Part shown: positions 55,233 through 64,000 of the stretch, in pieces
How positions within the stretch are numbered: the first letter of the stretch is position 1
How the letters are laid out: every line of letters begins with the position of its first letter
From: Gammaproteobacteria bacterium
Lineage (GTDB): Bacteria; Pseudomonadota; Gammaproteobacteria; SZUA-229
NCBI GenBank assembly: GCA_026195255.1
Contig: JAPHSS010000022.1
Span: forward strand, 1 to 64,000
Direction of reading: 5' to 3'
DNA: 64,000 nucleotides
The notes under the pieces: generated by a model
Databases searched by the model: none
What the model was told of the DNA's origin: nothing
The model's input: the letters and a program-made list of their open reading frames with translations, nothing else
Position numbers and translations under genes: made by a program

Positions 55233-55243
55233 TATGAATCAAC

Positions 55244-56023
55244 TTATTCCTGCAATATAACTTGGGTTGAATAGGCGGCATCAGGTTCTCCCTTTACCAG
55301 TATGACAGAAACATTATCATTAGCACCATTATCAAGTGCTTTCTTAATTAATGCGTCTATAGCTTCCTGTAGAGGTAAGCTTGATAAAATCTGCGCGATT
55401 TCATCTTTTGGTACCATGTTATATAAACCATCACTGCAAAGTAAAAAAGTGTCACCAAGTTGTACACTGAAGACATTAATATCTATATAAATATCGGGGC
55501 TTGCACCGATAGCGCGGGTTATAACATTTGAGTCTGGATGCACTTCCGCTTCTTCAGGAGTTAAAAACCCTTGTTGTACAAGTTCTTCAACCTGACTATG
55601 GTCACGGGATAACTGTATAAAATTATTATTACGAAAGCGGTATAGTCGAGAGTCCCCTGCCCATAAGCAAATACCTACGTGGCCTTTAATTGCTAGTGTA
55701 ACAATAGTGCTACCAAGTGTACGGCCGTCAAGCATGATATCAGCGTATTCGAGAATGCCGTGATTAACATCTATCAATCTATCTTCAACAGAATCAATGA
55801 ATTCATTAAGAGATGATTTATTGGTTACTTCAGAGAGTGATTTTACAATCATATCGCTGGCAACATTGCCTGCTTCATAACCACCCATGCCATCAGCAAC
55901 TGCCCAAAGTTGTATATCAGGCAGTGAGATAATAGAGTCTTCATTAACTTCTCTGACCATGCCTACATTGGTTTCTTCAACGGATCGCCAACGTATCGGG
56001 CGTCTGATCGTTGTATCACTCAT
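55244..56023 (-). CDS. pppA: PppA, PP2C-type phosphatase of the T6SS
   Basis: 259 residues from ATG 56023, which overlaps the tagF stop (ATGA); earlier starts lie inside tagF. The PP2C motifs are complete: VREVNEDS, WAVADGMGGYEAGNVAS, LGSTIVTL, WAGDSRLYRFRNNNF, ALDNGANDNVSVILV. It reverses PpkA phosphorylation. Between tagF and ppkA, the usual place in TPP-type (threonine phosphorylation pathway) T6SS loci. Confidence 0.93.
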   Translation of the reverse strand: MSDTTIRRPIRWRSVEETNVGMVREVNEDSIISLPDIQLWAVADGMGGYEAGNVASDMIVKSLSEVTNKSSLNEFIDSVEDRLIDVNHGILEYADIMLDGRTLGSTIVTLAIKGHVGICLWAGDSRLYRFRNNNFIQLSRDHSQVEELVQQGFLTPEEAEVHPDSNVITRAIGASPDIYIDINVFSVQLGDTFLLCSDGLYNMVPKDEIAQILSSLPLQEAIDALIKKALDNGANDNVSVILVKGEPDAAYSTQVILQE

Positions 56024-56757
56024 AAACCAGTTTCCAGATTTTGTAAATTGTAGGGAATTTTCCAGTCTCTTTGCTGCCACTGACCATCTAACATGGATGC
56101 AATGCCACCTATAGGTGGTAATCCCTGACAACTAAATAACATCGGGCTAATTAATTGTGAACCTGATGTTTGCCATATACTATAACTTGATAAACCAGAT
56201 GTTAATGCGCCACTAAGTATATATGGTAGAGCGGCCTTCATCGAATCTGCGTCTGTACCTAAACCAAATAACATCGGGCCCATTTCACCCAGGTTAAAGG
56301 TTGGTTGGTAAGTTTCATTTATTGTAATATTTATCTCAGTGGCCATACTTATTAAACCGTCTGCATCAATACTGCCATCTAATGCAGATAAACATTGAGA
56401 CTCCAGCTCATCAAACCACTGTGTTTGCTCTAACATGAATTTAACCGGATTCACATTAGCTTCAAAAGGTTTAACTAAACTTATTGGAAAATAACGGCCT
56501 ACTCTATCAACACTGGGCATCATTAAACCGGCCCACATATTACTATCAATTACCCCGGGTGATAAAACAAATCGCCAGATTGGGCTGGTTAAATAAATAT
56601 CCAGCCAGTCATCGCCCATTTGCTCCTGTGAGCCAGAAATAAAATGCTGCAACCATTCATCCCACGGAGTAATGAAAGATGTATTTAAATTTCGGAATAT
56701 AAAATCACCATATCCGGGTAATTTACCATAAAGTCCTATTTGTAAATCAGAATTCAT
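56020..56757 (-). CDS. tagF: TagF/ImpM-type T6SS repressor
   Basis: 245 residues. The N-terminal LYGKLPGYGDFIFRNLNTSFITPWDEWLQ is a strong TagF signature, as is SPIWRFVLSPGVIDSNMWAGLMMPSVDRVGRYFPISLV. TagF acts as a posttranslational repressor of T6SS, opposing the PpkA pathway via Fha. In some bacteria TagF is fused to PppA; here they are separate but coupled by an ATGA overlap. Stops 37 bp after tssM upstream. Confidence 0.93.
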   Translation of the reverse strand: MNSDLQIGLYGKLPGYGDFIFRNLNTSFITPWDEWLQHFISGSQEQMGDDWLDIYLTSPIWRFVLSPGVIDSNMWAGLMMPSVDRVGRYFPISLVKPFEANVNPVKFMLEQTQWFDELESQCLSALDGSIDADGLISMATEINITINETYQPTFNLGEMGPMLFGLGTDADSMKAALPYILSGALTSGLSSYSIWQTSGSQLISPMLFSCQGLPPIGGIASMLDGQWQQRDWKIPYNLQNLETGL

Positions 56758-56794
56758 ATTGAGTAAATCTCTTGAGTATTCTTTAAATAGTCCA

Positions 56795-59700
56795 TTAAAT
56801 GTTATTAGGGCACTTAAATGAGCCCAGTAAATTCTGACTAAACGGGTTATTCACGCTTTTCGCTTTAATCAGGTATTTTATCTGATGTTTAACTTTTGAA
56901 ATCTTATTTTTTTCTCTATCACTGTTGTCAACTAATTCAGTGACAGAATAGGTTACAAGATAAACATTAGATTTTCTGGTTTTCTGTATCTTTGATCTAT
57001 CCTGTAACTTAAACCAGGCCCATGGGCCATCAAATGCTTTTTCATGTCTGTCTTCATCAAGGTCTTCAAACACAACACGCACACGTTTATTTTCATCTTC
57101 GCCTGACCAGTGTAAATCTTTCCAGAACTTGGGCCCGTGATTATAAGTGATGCGCTGATTGCCTACTTCGAGTAAAAAACGAGCATCAATTTTATCCATT
57201 TTATATGGTTTTAACTGAAACGATACACTGGGTACTTCGGGGTTTTTTCTAAAGAATACATTCTTTATGGTTTGTGCACGTTGAATCTGTTTTAAAGTTG
57301 CAGAACTTAATCCTAGTGAGTGATTGTCAACTACACGATTAGACCAGCCCTTACGAGTGTTTATAAATGGTTTGACGAGTTCTGTGTAAAATTTATCCAT
57401 GGTTCCTGCAGGTTTAAAGAACTCACTAAAATCAAATAATGCAAGTTCATCACCTGACGAACGTTTAAGAGGGTAACGTCCCGCAAGTGCCTGTGAGTAC
57501 TGACTATAAACCTGGTTTTTCCACTCACTGTTCACATACTGATGAGCTGAAGAAAGTATAATCTTCCATGTTTCATCTGAAATAGATATTAACCAGCGTT
57601 TAACCGGATCAGGTGTTTTCTTTGAAAAACTTCTTAATGAAGTAATTGCATTGCCGGCACCGCTCATATAACGAGCTTTGGCAATTTCATATGCCTTTTT
57701 ATTTGGATCAGGCGCTACTGATATTTCCCCAAGAAAATCTTGAAGTTGCTGAACTTTCTGAACAATAGAAGAAACAGGCGCAGGTTTTTTCCCGCTTTCT
57801 CTGAGCAGAACATTCATATCTCTAAATTGCTGATCTACTTTTGTGCCTTTAAACTTGTCAGCCATAAAACCAGTAACTGCGCCGGCTTTACCTTCTCCAT
57901 GATCATCATTCATATTTTGCATTAATTGTGATGATAACTGAGTGTTTGCTGCGCTTACCTGTAATATTGATAGTAATGGTGAGTACACTGGATCAGTAAA
58001 ACTGGCTAATACTTCAGCAGCCTGTTTAACACTCTTGAATTCTGCAATTTTTAGAGCTTCAAAAACTTTTTTCCAGTGTGAAATATAATCAGCCATATAC
58101 AGGCCTTTTACACGTTCACTGATTTCGTCTAAATCATCTTTAACAAAATCGACCCTGGCATTTTCATCATCAGATAAAACCCATCGTTCATTAACAATAT
58201 CAGCAATAACCGGTGAATCTGTCGAAAGATCTATGTTGTCATAACCTTCTTTGGTGAACATATAAGGCATTAATAATGCGCGTTCTGTAGCAGGTGTGAT
58301 GGTGTAAGCATCACGTACAGCTTCGCCAAACATATTTAAAATATCAATTTTCTGGTTGAATTCTGGTTTAGTTCTAATACGACTGTAGATGCGTTTATGT
58401 ACAGGAACACGAAGTAAAGTGTTTCTTGTCTGGCTCACTACACGGCTATTAAGTTGCGATGGTTTTAATTCAAGCTCAAGCAAGGCCTCTAAATGTAATT
58501 CCAGTTCTTTACGCTTAGATGCCTCACCTTGCATATTTTGCGTCCAGTCGGTAATAAACCAGTCTGAAATTAACTGTTTATCCATGTGCTCGACCTTATT
58601 GAACATAAGGTATGTTCTAAAGCTGCTGTAAAGGTCACCTCCCTGGTGCCCCTTTTGAATTTGTTTTTCAAGATAGTCAATAATTCTAGGCAGGAATAGT
58701 TCTCTTAACTGAGCTTCATATGCCTCGTTTGCAGAGTCATCTACATTACCATCATAAAGTCCCATTCCAGATAACCAGGGATGTTCATCCTGATCATAAA
58801 CAATGCTTGCTTTTGCTAATGCATTAAGAGTAGGCAAGACGACACGTAAATCTTTATTCCATAAGCTAAGGCGTTTATTTTCGGCATTAAATTCTGCGAT
58901 ATAAGACTCAACCTCAGACATATACATATTATGTCGGGTGATGCTACCAGCCCATACGGTTAATAAACCAATTGTTACTAATGCGATAGATGCATATGCA
59001 GCACGTTGAGCCCATTTTATAATGATTTCAAATTTACGATTAGAGCCAACAAGTTCTGACTCTGGAAAGATAACTTCTCTAAATAGATTACCAAGAAAGT
59101 AACTTTTTCCCTGTGCGTGTTGTAGCTGAACATTTTCACGCCCAAAACCAAAGTTTGCAGACACCGATGACATCATTCTATCTATTGGTGTGCCATCCTG
59201 AGTACCACTGGTAAAATAAATGCCACGTAAATATGGCTGGAATTGAAATCTGTTTTTAACGAATGTCTGTTTTACAAAACTGTCGATAACGGTTTTAAGA
59301 TTTTCAACCTGCTGTGGAAAACCCTGTATCGCAGCGCGACGCTTAACATCACGTTCTGCATGAATACGTGATAACTCTCTTGAATAAAGTCTTTCCAGTA
59401 ACTTATTATATTCCGTGTCAAGATATTCAAAATCAGGGCTTTGAGAAGGCTTTGGTGCGTTGGGTAAAGATATACCCCATACCTGCTCTCTTTCTTCTTT
59501 ACTTAAGTCTTCAAAGTAATCAGTAAAGCCGGAAGCAAGGTCGGCTTTAGTAAACATCAGGTATATGGGAAAACGAATTTCAAGTTTTTCCATTAACTCG
59601 TCAATACGAGTTCTAATAACTTTTGCGTGTTGAATTCGCTCTTCTTCAGTTTGTAAAAGTAAATCATGAATACTGATGGCGATAATAGCGCCATTAATCG

Positions 59701-60367
59701 GGCGACGTCGACGATTTCTTTTTAGTAAAGATAAAAATCCTTCCCAGGCACTACTATCAACAACTTTATGACTATCCTGAGTTGTATAACGCCCGGCTGT
59801 ATCAATGAGTACCGCTTCATTGGTAAACCACCAGTCACAGTTACGTGTGCCGCCTATGCCCTGTAACGCACCCTTACCAAATTGTTCAGCTAGTGGAAAA
59901 TCAAGACTTGAATTCACTAGTGCTGTCGTTTTGCCTGAACCCGGAGGGCCAATAATTATGTACCAGGGTAGTTCGTAAAGTGCTTTTTTACTGCCTTTAC
60001 CGCTAAATTTTAGTTTCTTTAAAGTTGATAACGCATCAGAAAATCGCTGGTTCATTTGCTGCATTTCTTCTGATGTCTGATTAGATGAACCATCAAGTAC
60101 AAGTGATTCCTGATTGCTTTCAAGGTCGCCAACCAGCTCATCATTTTGCTTTTTATTCATCAATTGAATGCGAAGATTATTAAGCCCCCATAATATTGCT
60201 AGAATGATAATCGCAACCAGGCGGGCCACTACACTACCAAGGGGGGCCGAGTTGTCTTCTCCAAATTTTATCATTGGCCCAATAAACCAGACAATGATAG
60301 ATAATGCTAATAAACCGATAAGGGAAATGACAATTTTATTTTTAAAAAACTCTGCGATTTTTTTCAT
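56795..60367 (-). CDS. tssM: TssM/IcmF, T6SS inner-membrane protein
   Basis: 1190 residues, full length. Two N-terminal helices (about 12-32 and 44-62), a cytoplasmic NTPase-like domain with an intact Walker A (GPPGSGKTT, residues 140-148) and LIDTAGRY, a third helix (about 450-470) and a long periplasmic part. With TssL and TssJ it makes the membrane complex. The intact Walker A suggests nucleotide binding. Order tssJ-tssK-tssL-tssM is canonical. No frame break seen. Confidence 0.96.
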   Translation of the reverse strand: MKKIAEFFKNKIVISLIGLLALSIIVWFIGPMIKFGEDNSAPLGSVVARLVAIIILAILWGLNNLRIQLMNKKQNDELVGDLESNQESLVLDGSSNQTSEEMQQMNQRFSDALSTLKKLKFSGKGSKKALYELPWYIIIGPPGSGKTTALVNSSLDFPLAEQFGKGALQGIGGTRNCDWWFTNEAVLIDTAGRYTTQDSHKVVDSSAWEGFLSLLKRNRRRRPINGAIIAISIHDLLLQTEEERIQHAKVIRTRIDELMEKLEIRFPIYLMFTKADLASGFTDYFEDLSKEEREQVWGISLPNAPKPSQSPDFEYLDTEYNKLLERLYSRELSRIHAERDVKRRAAIQGFPQQVENLKTVIDSFVKQTFVKNRFQFQPYLRGIYFTSGTQDGTPIDRMMSSVSANFGFGRENVQLQHAQGKSYFLGNLFREVIFPESELVGSNRKFEIIIKWAQRAAYASIALVTIGLLTVWAGSITRHNMYMSEVESYIAEFNAENKRLSLWNKDLRVVLPTLNALAKASIVYDQDEHPWLSGMGLYDGNVDDSANEAYEAQLRELFLPRIIDYLEKQIQKGHQGGDLYSSFRTYLMFNKVEHMDKQLISDWFITDWTQNMQGEASKRKELELHLEALLELELKPSQLNSRVVSQTRNTLLRVPVHKRIYSRIRTKPEFNQKIDILNMFGEAVRDAYTITPATERALLMPYMFTKEGYDNIDLSTDSPVIADIVNERWVLSDDENARVDFVKDDLDEISERVKGLYMADYISHWKKVFEALKIAEFKSVKQAAEVLASFTDPVYSPLLSILQVSAANTQLSSQLMQNMNDDHGEGKAGAVTGFMADKFKGTKVDQQFRDMNVLLRESGKKPAPVSSIVQKVQQLQDFLGEISVAPDPNKKAYEIAKARYMSGAGNAITSLRSFSKKTPDPVKRWLISISDETWKIILSSAHQYVNSEWKNQVYSQYSQALAGRYPLKRSSGDELALFDFSEFFKPAGTMDKFYTELVKPFINTRKGWSNRVVDNHSLGLSSATLKQIQRAQTIKNVFFRKNPEVPSVSFQLKPYKMDKIDARFLLEVGNQRITYNHGPKFWKDLHWSGEDENKRVRVVFEDLDEDRHEKAFDGPWAWFKLQDRSKIQKTRKSNVYLVTYSVTELVDNSDREKNKISKVKHQIKYLIKAKSVNNPFSQNLLGSFKCPNNI

Positions 60368-60446
60368 AAATTTTTAACTATTTTTTATTTTATATTTAAA
60401 TAAAGATTAAGTAGTTTAATGACTTGTCTTTACGGATTTTTTAAAC

Positions 60447-61406
60447 TTACTTTTTTTCGGGTGTTTTACGCGCAACAGTTCGCATATCTGCGATTTCATC
60501 TAACTGTTTTACAACGGGTGAAGATGATTCATAAAGCCAGATTCTAAATCCGGAATAACTAAGAAATAATATTGCGCCGACAATGCTACCAATAACCCAC
60601 ATAGGAATATAATCAGCTAGTGAGTTTCTGGTTTTACCTAAACCCCGCCAGCTTGGTGATAAAGAACGTTCATATTCACCCCTTTGACGACGTATTATAT
60701 TAAACAGATCATCGCGCATTTGTTCAATCATATCGCGGCCACGATGTATGACTCTGTATTTTCCTTCAAACCCCAGACTTAAAAGAATATACATCAGCTC
60801 GAGAATATATAAATTCTCTGCAGGCTGTTCTTTCATACGATCGAGTATTAAAAAGAATTTTTCACCACCAGAGGTCTCATTGTGAAATACACTCAGTAGC
60901 GTTCTCTGTGGCCAGGCACTTTCACTGCCCCAGGGAGTATTCAATACAGCTTCATCAAGCGCAACGCACATGGCGTACCTGGCAGATAAAACCACTTCAG
61001 GTTTTATACCTGTTTGTTTGGCTGTGTTTTCGAAAGTTTTGAGTTCATTTACCATACGCTGATGTAACCCACCTACATCAGGGTGAGAAACAGACGTGCG
61101 TGTTTTTTCAAATACAGCAATTAAAGTTGATGCAGCATTAACTAACGGGTTGAGCCCGCTAGAAGTACTGAAGTATGCATTTGCAGAACCTGCTGGTGCC
61201 TGTGCCTGAACAGGTTGTTGCTGTTGATAAGCAGGCGGCGACTGCGGTGGCTGTTGTGCAGGTTGTTGCATTGGCTGCTGTGGTGGTTGAGCTGCTGGTG
61301 GTTGTTGAGCACCACCCCGCCCACCAGGCATCGGTCTGATAACGGTTCGATCGCCATCCACCGATGGTTGTCTAAATACTGTCTTGTCAGAATCATCTGA
61401 TGACAT
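60447..61406 (-). CDS. tssL: TssL/DotU-like T6SS membrane protein
   Basis: 319 residues. The first ~90 are a Gln/Pro-rich disordered tail with two DKT/DRT motifs (SDDSDKTVFRQP, Thr9, and DGDRTVIRPM, Thr21), then the DotU domain (CVALDEAVLNTPWGSESAWPQRTLLSVFHNE, LELMYILLSLGFEGKYRV) and one C-terminal helix (about 270-290). There is no peptidoglycan-binding OmpA domain. In Agrobacterium, TssL is phosphorylated on an N-terminal Thr by PpkA and then binds Fha; the tail here fits that. Confidence 0.94.
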   Translation of the reverse strand: MSSDDSDKTVFRQPSVDGDRTVIRPMPGGRGGAQQPPAAQPPQQPMQQPAQQPPQSPPAYQQQQPVQAQAPAGSANAYFSTSSGLNPLVNAASTLIAVFEKTRTSVSHPDVGGLHQRMVNELKTFENTAKQTGIKPEVVLSARYAMCVALDEAVLNTPWGSESAWPQRTLLSVFHNETSGGEKFFLILDRMKEQPAENLYILELMYILLSLGFEGKYRVIHRGRDMIEQMRDDLFNIIRRQRGEYERSLSPSWRGLGKTRNSLADYIPMWVIGSIVGAILFLSYSGFRIWLYESSSPVVKQLDEIADMRTVARKTPEKK

Positions 61407-61466
61407 TATGTGCTCCGAATTTAAGTGCTATAAAAGCCATTTCTAAAAATCTATTTATCTAAGTTA

Positions 61467-62801
61467 TTATTGTCGAACTGCCCAGAACTCTATTTCCAGT
61501 CCTGGGAAATCACCACCAATATGTAACGCGAAACCACCTGAATGTTTTAATTCGTTCCAGAAGTCACTCTGTTGATCTAACTGGAAGTATGTAAAACCGG
61601 AATGAAATGGAATTTGTCGAGGTGCTACGGGTAAAGGTTTAATCGCAATACCTGGCATTGCCGCATTTACCAACTGACGAATTCGTTCAACCGGTCCAAT
61701 TTTAATCTGTGCAGGTAAATGCGCACGTAATGCATCTTCTGGCACATCTGCTCGGACTGATAATACAAACATAGCGGTACCAATAAGTGATCTGTCAGCA
61801 ATTTCTGCAACACGAATACCGTACTTTTTCTCAACCAGATTAAGAGAAACCGCTGTTTGTTCGTAAACCATACTTAAACAGTTTCTAAGCTCGGTGATAA
61901 CGGGCGTAAAGGTGGCCTGTAAGTCATCGTGTAGATAAGCCGGAAAACTGGGTGTTCGTTTATTTTTACTAACAAAGGTCGAAAGTTCACCCACCATTTG
62001 TACTGACTCGGCAAATAAATCGACTGGATGTAAACCATTCATTTTTAAAAGATGATTTGACATGGGTTCAAGACGATTAATTAATTGCAGCATCATATAA
62101 TCTGCTACTTCAGCAGTACCGCCGCGATTAGTGTCAGCAAGCCTGCCTGCAATTGCTTCACCACGGTGATGTAATAATCCGATCAGTTCTGTTAGAAAAC
62201 CCGTTAACTTTGGTGATTTTTTGCAATCAAGGCAGGTTGCAATATAACTGTCATCTAATAGAACGTTTTTATCTTCTCGTGATTCAGCAATGCGAATAAT
62301 GCCGACACAGGCGTAACCGCTTAGATCATCTGTTTCTAACATTAACCTAAAGCGTAATTTACCCACGTGCATAGAAATATTGTCACCTGACTCATTCGAC
62401 ACATCCCGGGTTTCCTGCTCGTAACTAAAGTAGCGAGCAAGACCCTGAGTGTTTTCCTCGGCAATGACATCAACTGCACCGGGACGCTTAACAGGTACAC
62501 ATACATATAAGATGCTGTTATGTGTGTTCTCAGGCACTTCGTAAACCGGTGGCGGCTCATCAACATCAGGGAAACTAAAAGGTGTCCCGTCAGGGAAAAC
62601 GCCCTTGCCTTTTATAACAGATACTTTTCCAAGCGTGAGTAACTGCTGATCAATTTCAAACTCGTGCATACCCCAACCATATGCACCATAAGCAGAGCAT
62701 TTCCCTTCCAGTAAACGCTCAAAATAACGTTCCTGTTGCTGAAAATGTTGAGGGTTTAAAAACATGCCTTCTGACCAGACAACTTTACTATCTAATGACA
62801 T
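61467..62801 (-). CDS. tssK: TssK, T6SS baseplate component
   Basis: 444 residues, full length. Start motif KVVWSEGMFLNPQHFQQQERYFERLL is highly typical, as is the C-terminal PRQIPFHSGFTYFQLDQQSDFWNELKHSGGFALHIGGDFPGLEIEFWAVR. TssK links the baseplate to TssL/TssM. Placed between tssJ and tssL. No irregularity. Confidence 0.97.
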   Translation of the reverse strand: MSLDSKVVWSEGMFLNPQHFQQQERYFERLLEGKCSAYGAYGWGMHEFEIDQQLLTLGKVSVIKGKGVFPDGTPFSFPDVDEPPPVYEVPENTHNSILYVCVPVKRPGAVDVIAEENTQGLARYFSYEQETRDVSNESGDNISMHVGKLRFRLMLETDDLSGYACVGIIRIAESREDKNVLLDDSYIATCLDCKKSPKLTGFLTELIGLLHHRGEAIAGRLADTNRGGTAEVADYMMLQLINRLEPMSNHLLKMNGLHPVDLFAESVQMVGELSTFVSKNKRTPSFPAYLHDDLQATFTPVITELRNCLSMVYEQTAVSLNLVEKKYGIRVAEIADRSLIGTAMFVLSVRADVPEDALRAHLPAQIKIGPVERIRQLVNAAMPGIAIKPLPVAPRQIPFHSGFTYFQLDQQSDFWNELKHSGGFALHIGGDFPGLEIEFWAVRQ

Positions 62802-62872
62802 TATTATTCGCCAGTTTTATAATTATTATACTGATTTGCACAGATCAAAACTGTACAGGTTAATTGTACTGA

Positions 62873-63499
62873 TTAAAAAAGTTTCTTTAATTTATCCGTA
62901 GATTCTTTAGTTTTCTCAGCTGTGTCTTGCGCCTTGTCTGCACCATCTTTTGCTTTTTCAGCTCTGCTTTTAAAATCACTACCATCATCAAGGTCTTCTA
63001 CTACTTCTTCATCGAAAATAAGCTCATTACCGGAAACACGAATGACTACTGAATTTCTGAAAACATTATTCGCTACCACAGGAATAATAAGCTGATACCT
63101 GGCATTTTTGAATTCAAGGAATTCGCCATAGAGTGCAACATATTTAGTTTTAGGGTCTAATACGAAATGTTCAGAACGTGCTTTTCCAGGATTAAAATGT
63201 TTTAATTTATGAACCGCAATCATATCTGCACCAAGCACTTCCTTGTCGCGCTCATACAGTTCTATAAAATCGGCTTTTTTCATCATCTTTTTTGCTTTTA
63301 GCTCATACATACGTATAAACAAAGGTGACGCTTTACCCATTTCATCGGGGTTAATATCGGCATCAACCTCAAATGTAATTTCCAGGTCAGTATCGAGACC
63401 AAAATAACCTCCAACTGCACCATTCATAGACTGGCATGCAGTGAGCACAGATAATAAAAAAGTGATTAAAGTAATTTTTACTAATTGAAAGTGTTTCAT
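62873..63499 (-). CDS. tssJ: TssJ, T6SS outer-membrane lipoprotein
   Basis: 208 residues. Lipoprotein signal (FLLSVLTACQSM, lipobox LTAC, Cys at about residue 22), then the TssJ beta-sandwich (ADINPDEMGKASPLFIRMYELKAKKMMKKADFIELYE, then KTKYVALYGEFLEFKNARYQLIIPV). The C-terminal part is a Lys/Glu/Asp-rich tail (about residues 170-205), longer than in most TssJ. It anchors the membrane complex at the outer membrane. Confidence 0.93.
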   Translation of the reverse strand: MKHFQLVKITLITFLLSVLTACQSMNGAVGGYFGLDTDLEITFEVDADINPDEMGKASPLFIRMYELKAKKMMKKADFIELYERDKEVLGADMIAVHKLKHFNPGKARSEHFVLDPKTKYVALYGEFLEFKNARYQLIIPVVANNVFRNSVVIRVSGNELIFDEEVVEDLDDGSDFKSRAEKAKDGADKAQDTAEKTKESTDKLKKLF

Positions 63500-63506
63500 A
63501 TAATCC

Positions 63507-64000
63507 CTATTTCTCTATATTTTTATTTTGTGACTTTCTTGCGATCGTCAATTTTTGCAATTGCTCTTCATAAGCGGATACAAATTCATCTCCGAAAAGA
63601 TACTGAAATGAATTATCTATATCACCGGCAAGTTCATTGTAATACTCAAGATAGGCATCCCAGTTTTTAGCTTTTTGACTTGCAGGAATTAAGCCGGCTT
63701 TCTTTTGTTTGGCAAATCGTTGCTCCAGTAAAATCGGATCAAATCTTTCTATAACACCCTTAAATGCGGCTCGGATACCGGCGAGTATTGCAACCTGATG
63801 TTCTGCAATGCTATCGAAACTTTCTTTTACCGCTTCAACGGGTTTTTTATATGCATTACCCTGTTTGATAAACATGTTTTCCAGCGCATCGTCTATATTA
63901 GCTGAAAACTTTAAAGGATTATTTTCAACGGGCTGAATGGTCGTAACATTCATGCGAAATTCATTTTTTATTGAACTACGTGAGCCCAATACCTGCATAA
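63507..64000 (-). CDS. tagH: TagH/Fha (ImpI) C-terminal portion, cut by the window edge
   Basis: About 163 residues of the C-terminal domain of a T6SS FHA protein: GSRSSIKNEFRMNVTTIQPVENNPLKFS, then EAVKESFDSIAEHQVAILAGIRAAFKGVIERFDP, the TagH C-terminal (TIGR03354-type) signature, and DEFVSAYEEQLQKL. The N-terminal FHA domain, which would bind phosphothreonine on PpkA or TssL, lies beyond base 64000. tssJ follows after 7 bp. Strand and order show tagH begins or lies early in this operon. Confidence 0.9.
   Translation of the reverse strand, partial: MQVLGSRSSIKNEFRMNVTTIQPVENNPLKFSANIDDALENMFIKQGNAYKKPVEAVKESFDSIAEHQVAILAGIRAAFKGVIERFDPILLEQRFAKQKKAGLIPASQKAKNWDAYLEYYNELAGDIDNSFQYLFGDEFVSAYEEQLQKLTIARKSQNKNIEK

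Overview
The window looks like chromosome of a free-living or symbiotic chemolithoautotrophic gammaproteobacterium, probably a hydrogen/sulfur oxidiser. The reasons are an Isp-type [NiFe] uptake hydrogenase, a form I RuBisCO cluster with the CbbQ/CbbO activase, an aa3-type cytochrome c oxidase, and gammaproteobacterial housekeeping genes (queA-tgt-yajC-secD-secF, yggX, ubiUVT). Base composition is AT-rich throughout, and I saw no tRNA, rRNA, complete insertion sequence, prophage or CRISPR array. The species cannot be named from this sequence.

Layout. 1-4.3 kb: end of an Isp-type hydrogenase operon (small subunit end, isp1, isp2, large subunit) followed by a tiny HupE/UreJ-like membrane protein. 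4.3-12.2 kb: AhpD-like protein, LpxR-like outer-membrane protein, a PAS-PAS-GAF-GGDEF-EAL protein, a stand-alone Cache/PDC sensor protein, CnoX-like thioredoxin and a conserved hypothetical. 12.3-19.3 kb: cbbO, cbbQ, a small cbb-linked gene, cbbS, cbbL on the minus strand with divergent cbbR. 19.4-20.8 kb: AmmeMemoRadiSam-type radical SAM enzyme and yggX. 20.8-25.6 kb: a compact TonB / TlpA-like thioredoxin / BNR-repeat protein / TonB-dependent receptor operon behind a 36-bp perfect palindrome that resembles a Fur operator. 25.8-27.5 kb: an ATP-grasp gene without a usable start codon and an A-type Fe-S carrier.

28-38 kb: coxB-coxA-ctaG-coxC, SURF1, a SCO-like membrane protein, small membrane proteins and the heme A pathway (ctaA, ctaB), with a perfect FNR/Anr box about 320 bp upstream. 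38-42.4 kb: yhcC-like radical SAM gene, ubiU, ubiV, ubiT (O2-independent ubiquinone synthesis) and a SCO1/SenC gene; a near-perfect FNR box precedes yhcC-ubiUV. 42.4-43.1 kb: debris-like intergenic repeats. 43.1-49.3 kb: ytoQ, secF, secD, yajC, tgt, queA, with a heptameric inverted repeat array that supplies the last codons of queA.

49.4-64 kb: an ExbB / ExbD / ExbD / AgmX-TonB-like energy module, then a type VI secretion block in transcription order tagH (partial), tssJ, tssK, tssL, tssM, tagF, pppA, ppkA and an 85-residue partner. The kinase PpkA and TssL share a repeated acidic-K/R-T-hydrophobic motif at their N-termini, which fits a phosphothreonine/FHA switch. The tube, sheath, spike and effector genes are not in the window.

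Together the genes describe an autotroph that draws electrons from H2, fixes CO2 with an activase-served RuBisCO, respires O2 through aa3 oxidase, can make ubiquinone without O2, and carries a kinase-controlled T6SS. Starts were moved from the longest frame where the family N-terminus, signal peptide or Shine-Dalgarno argued for it; each case is stated.
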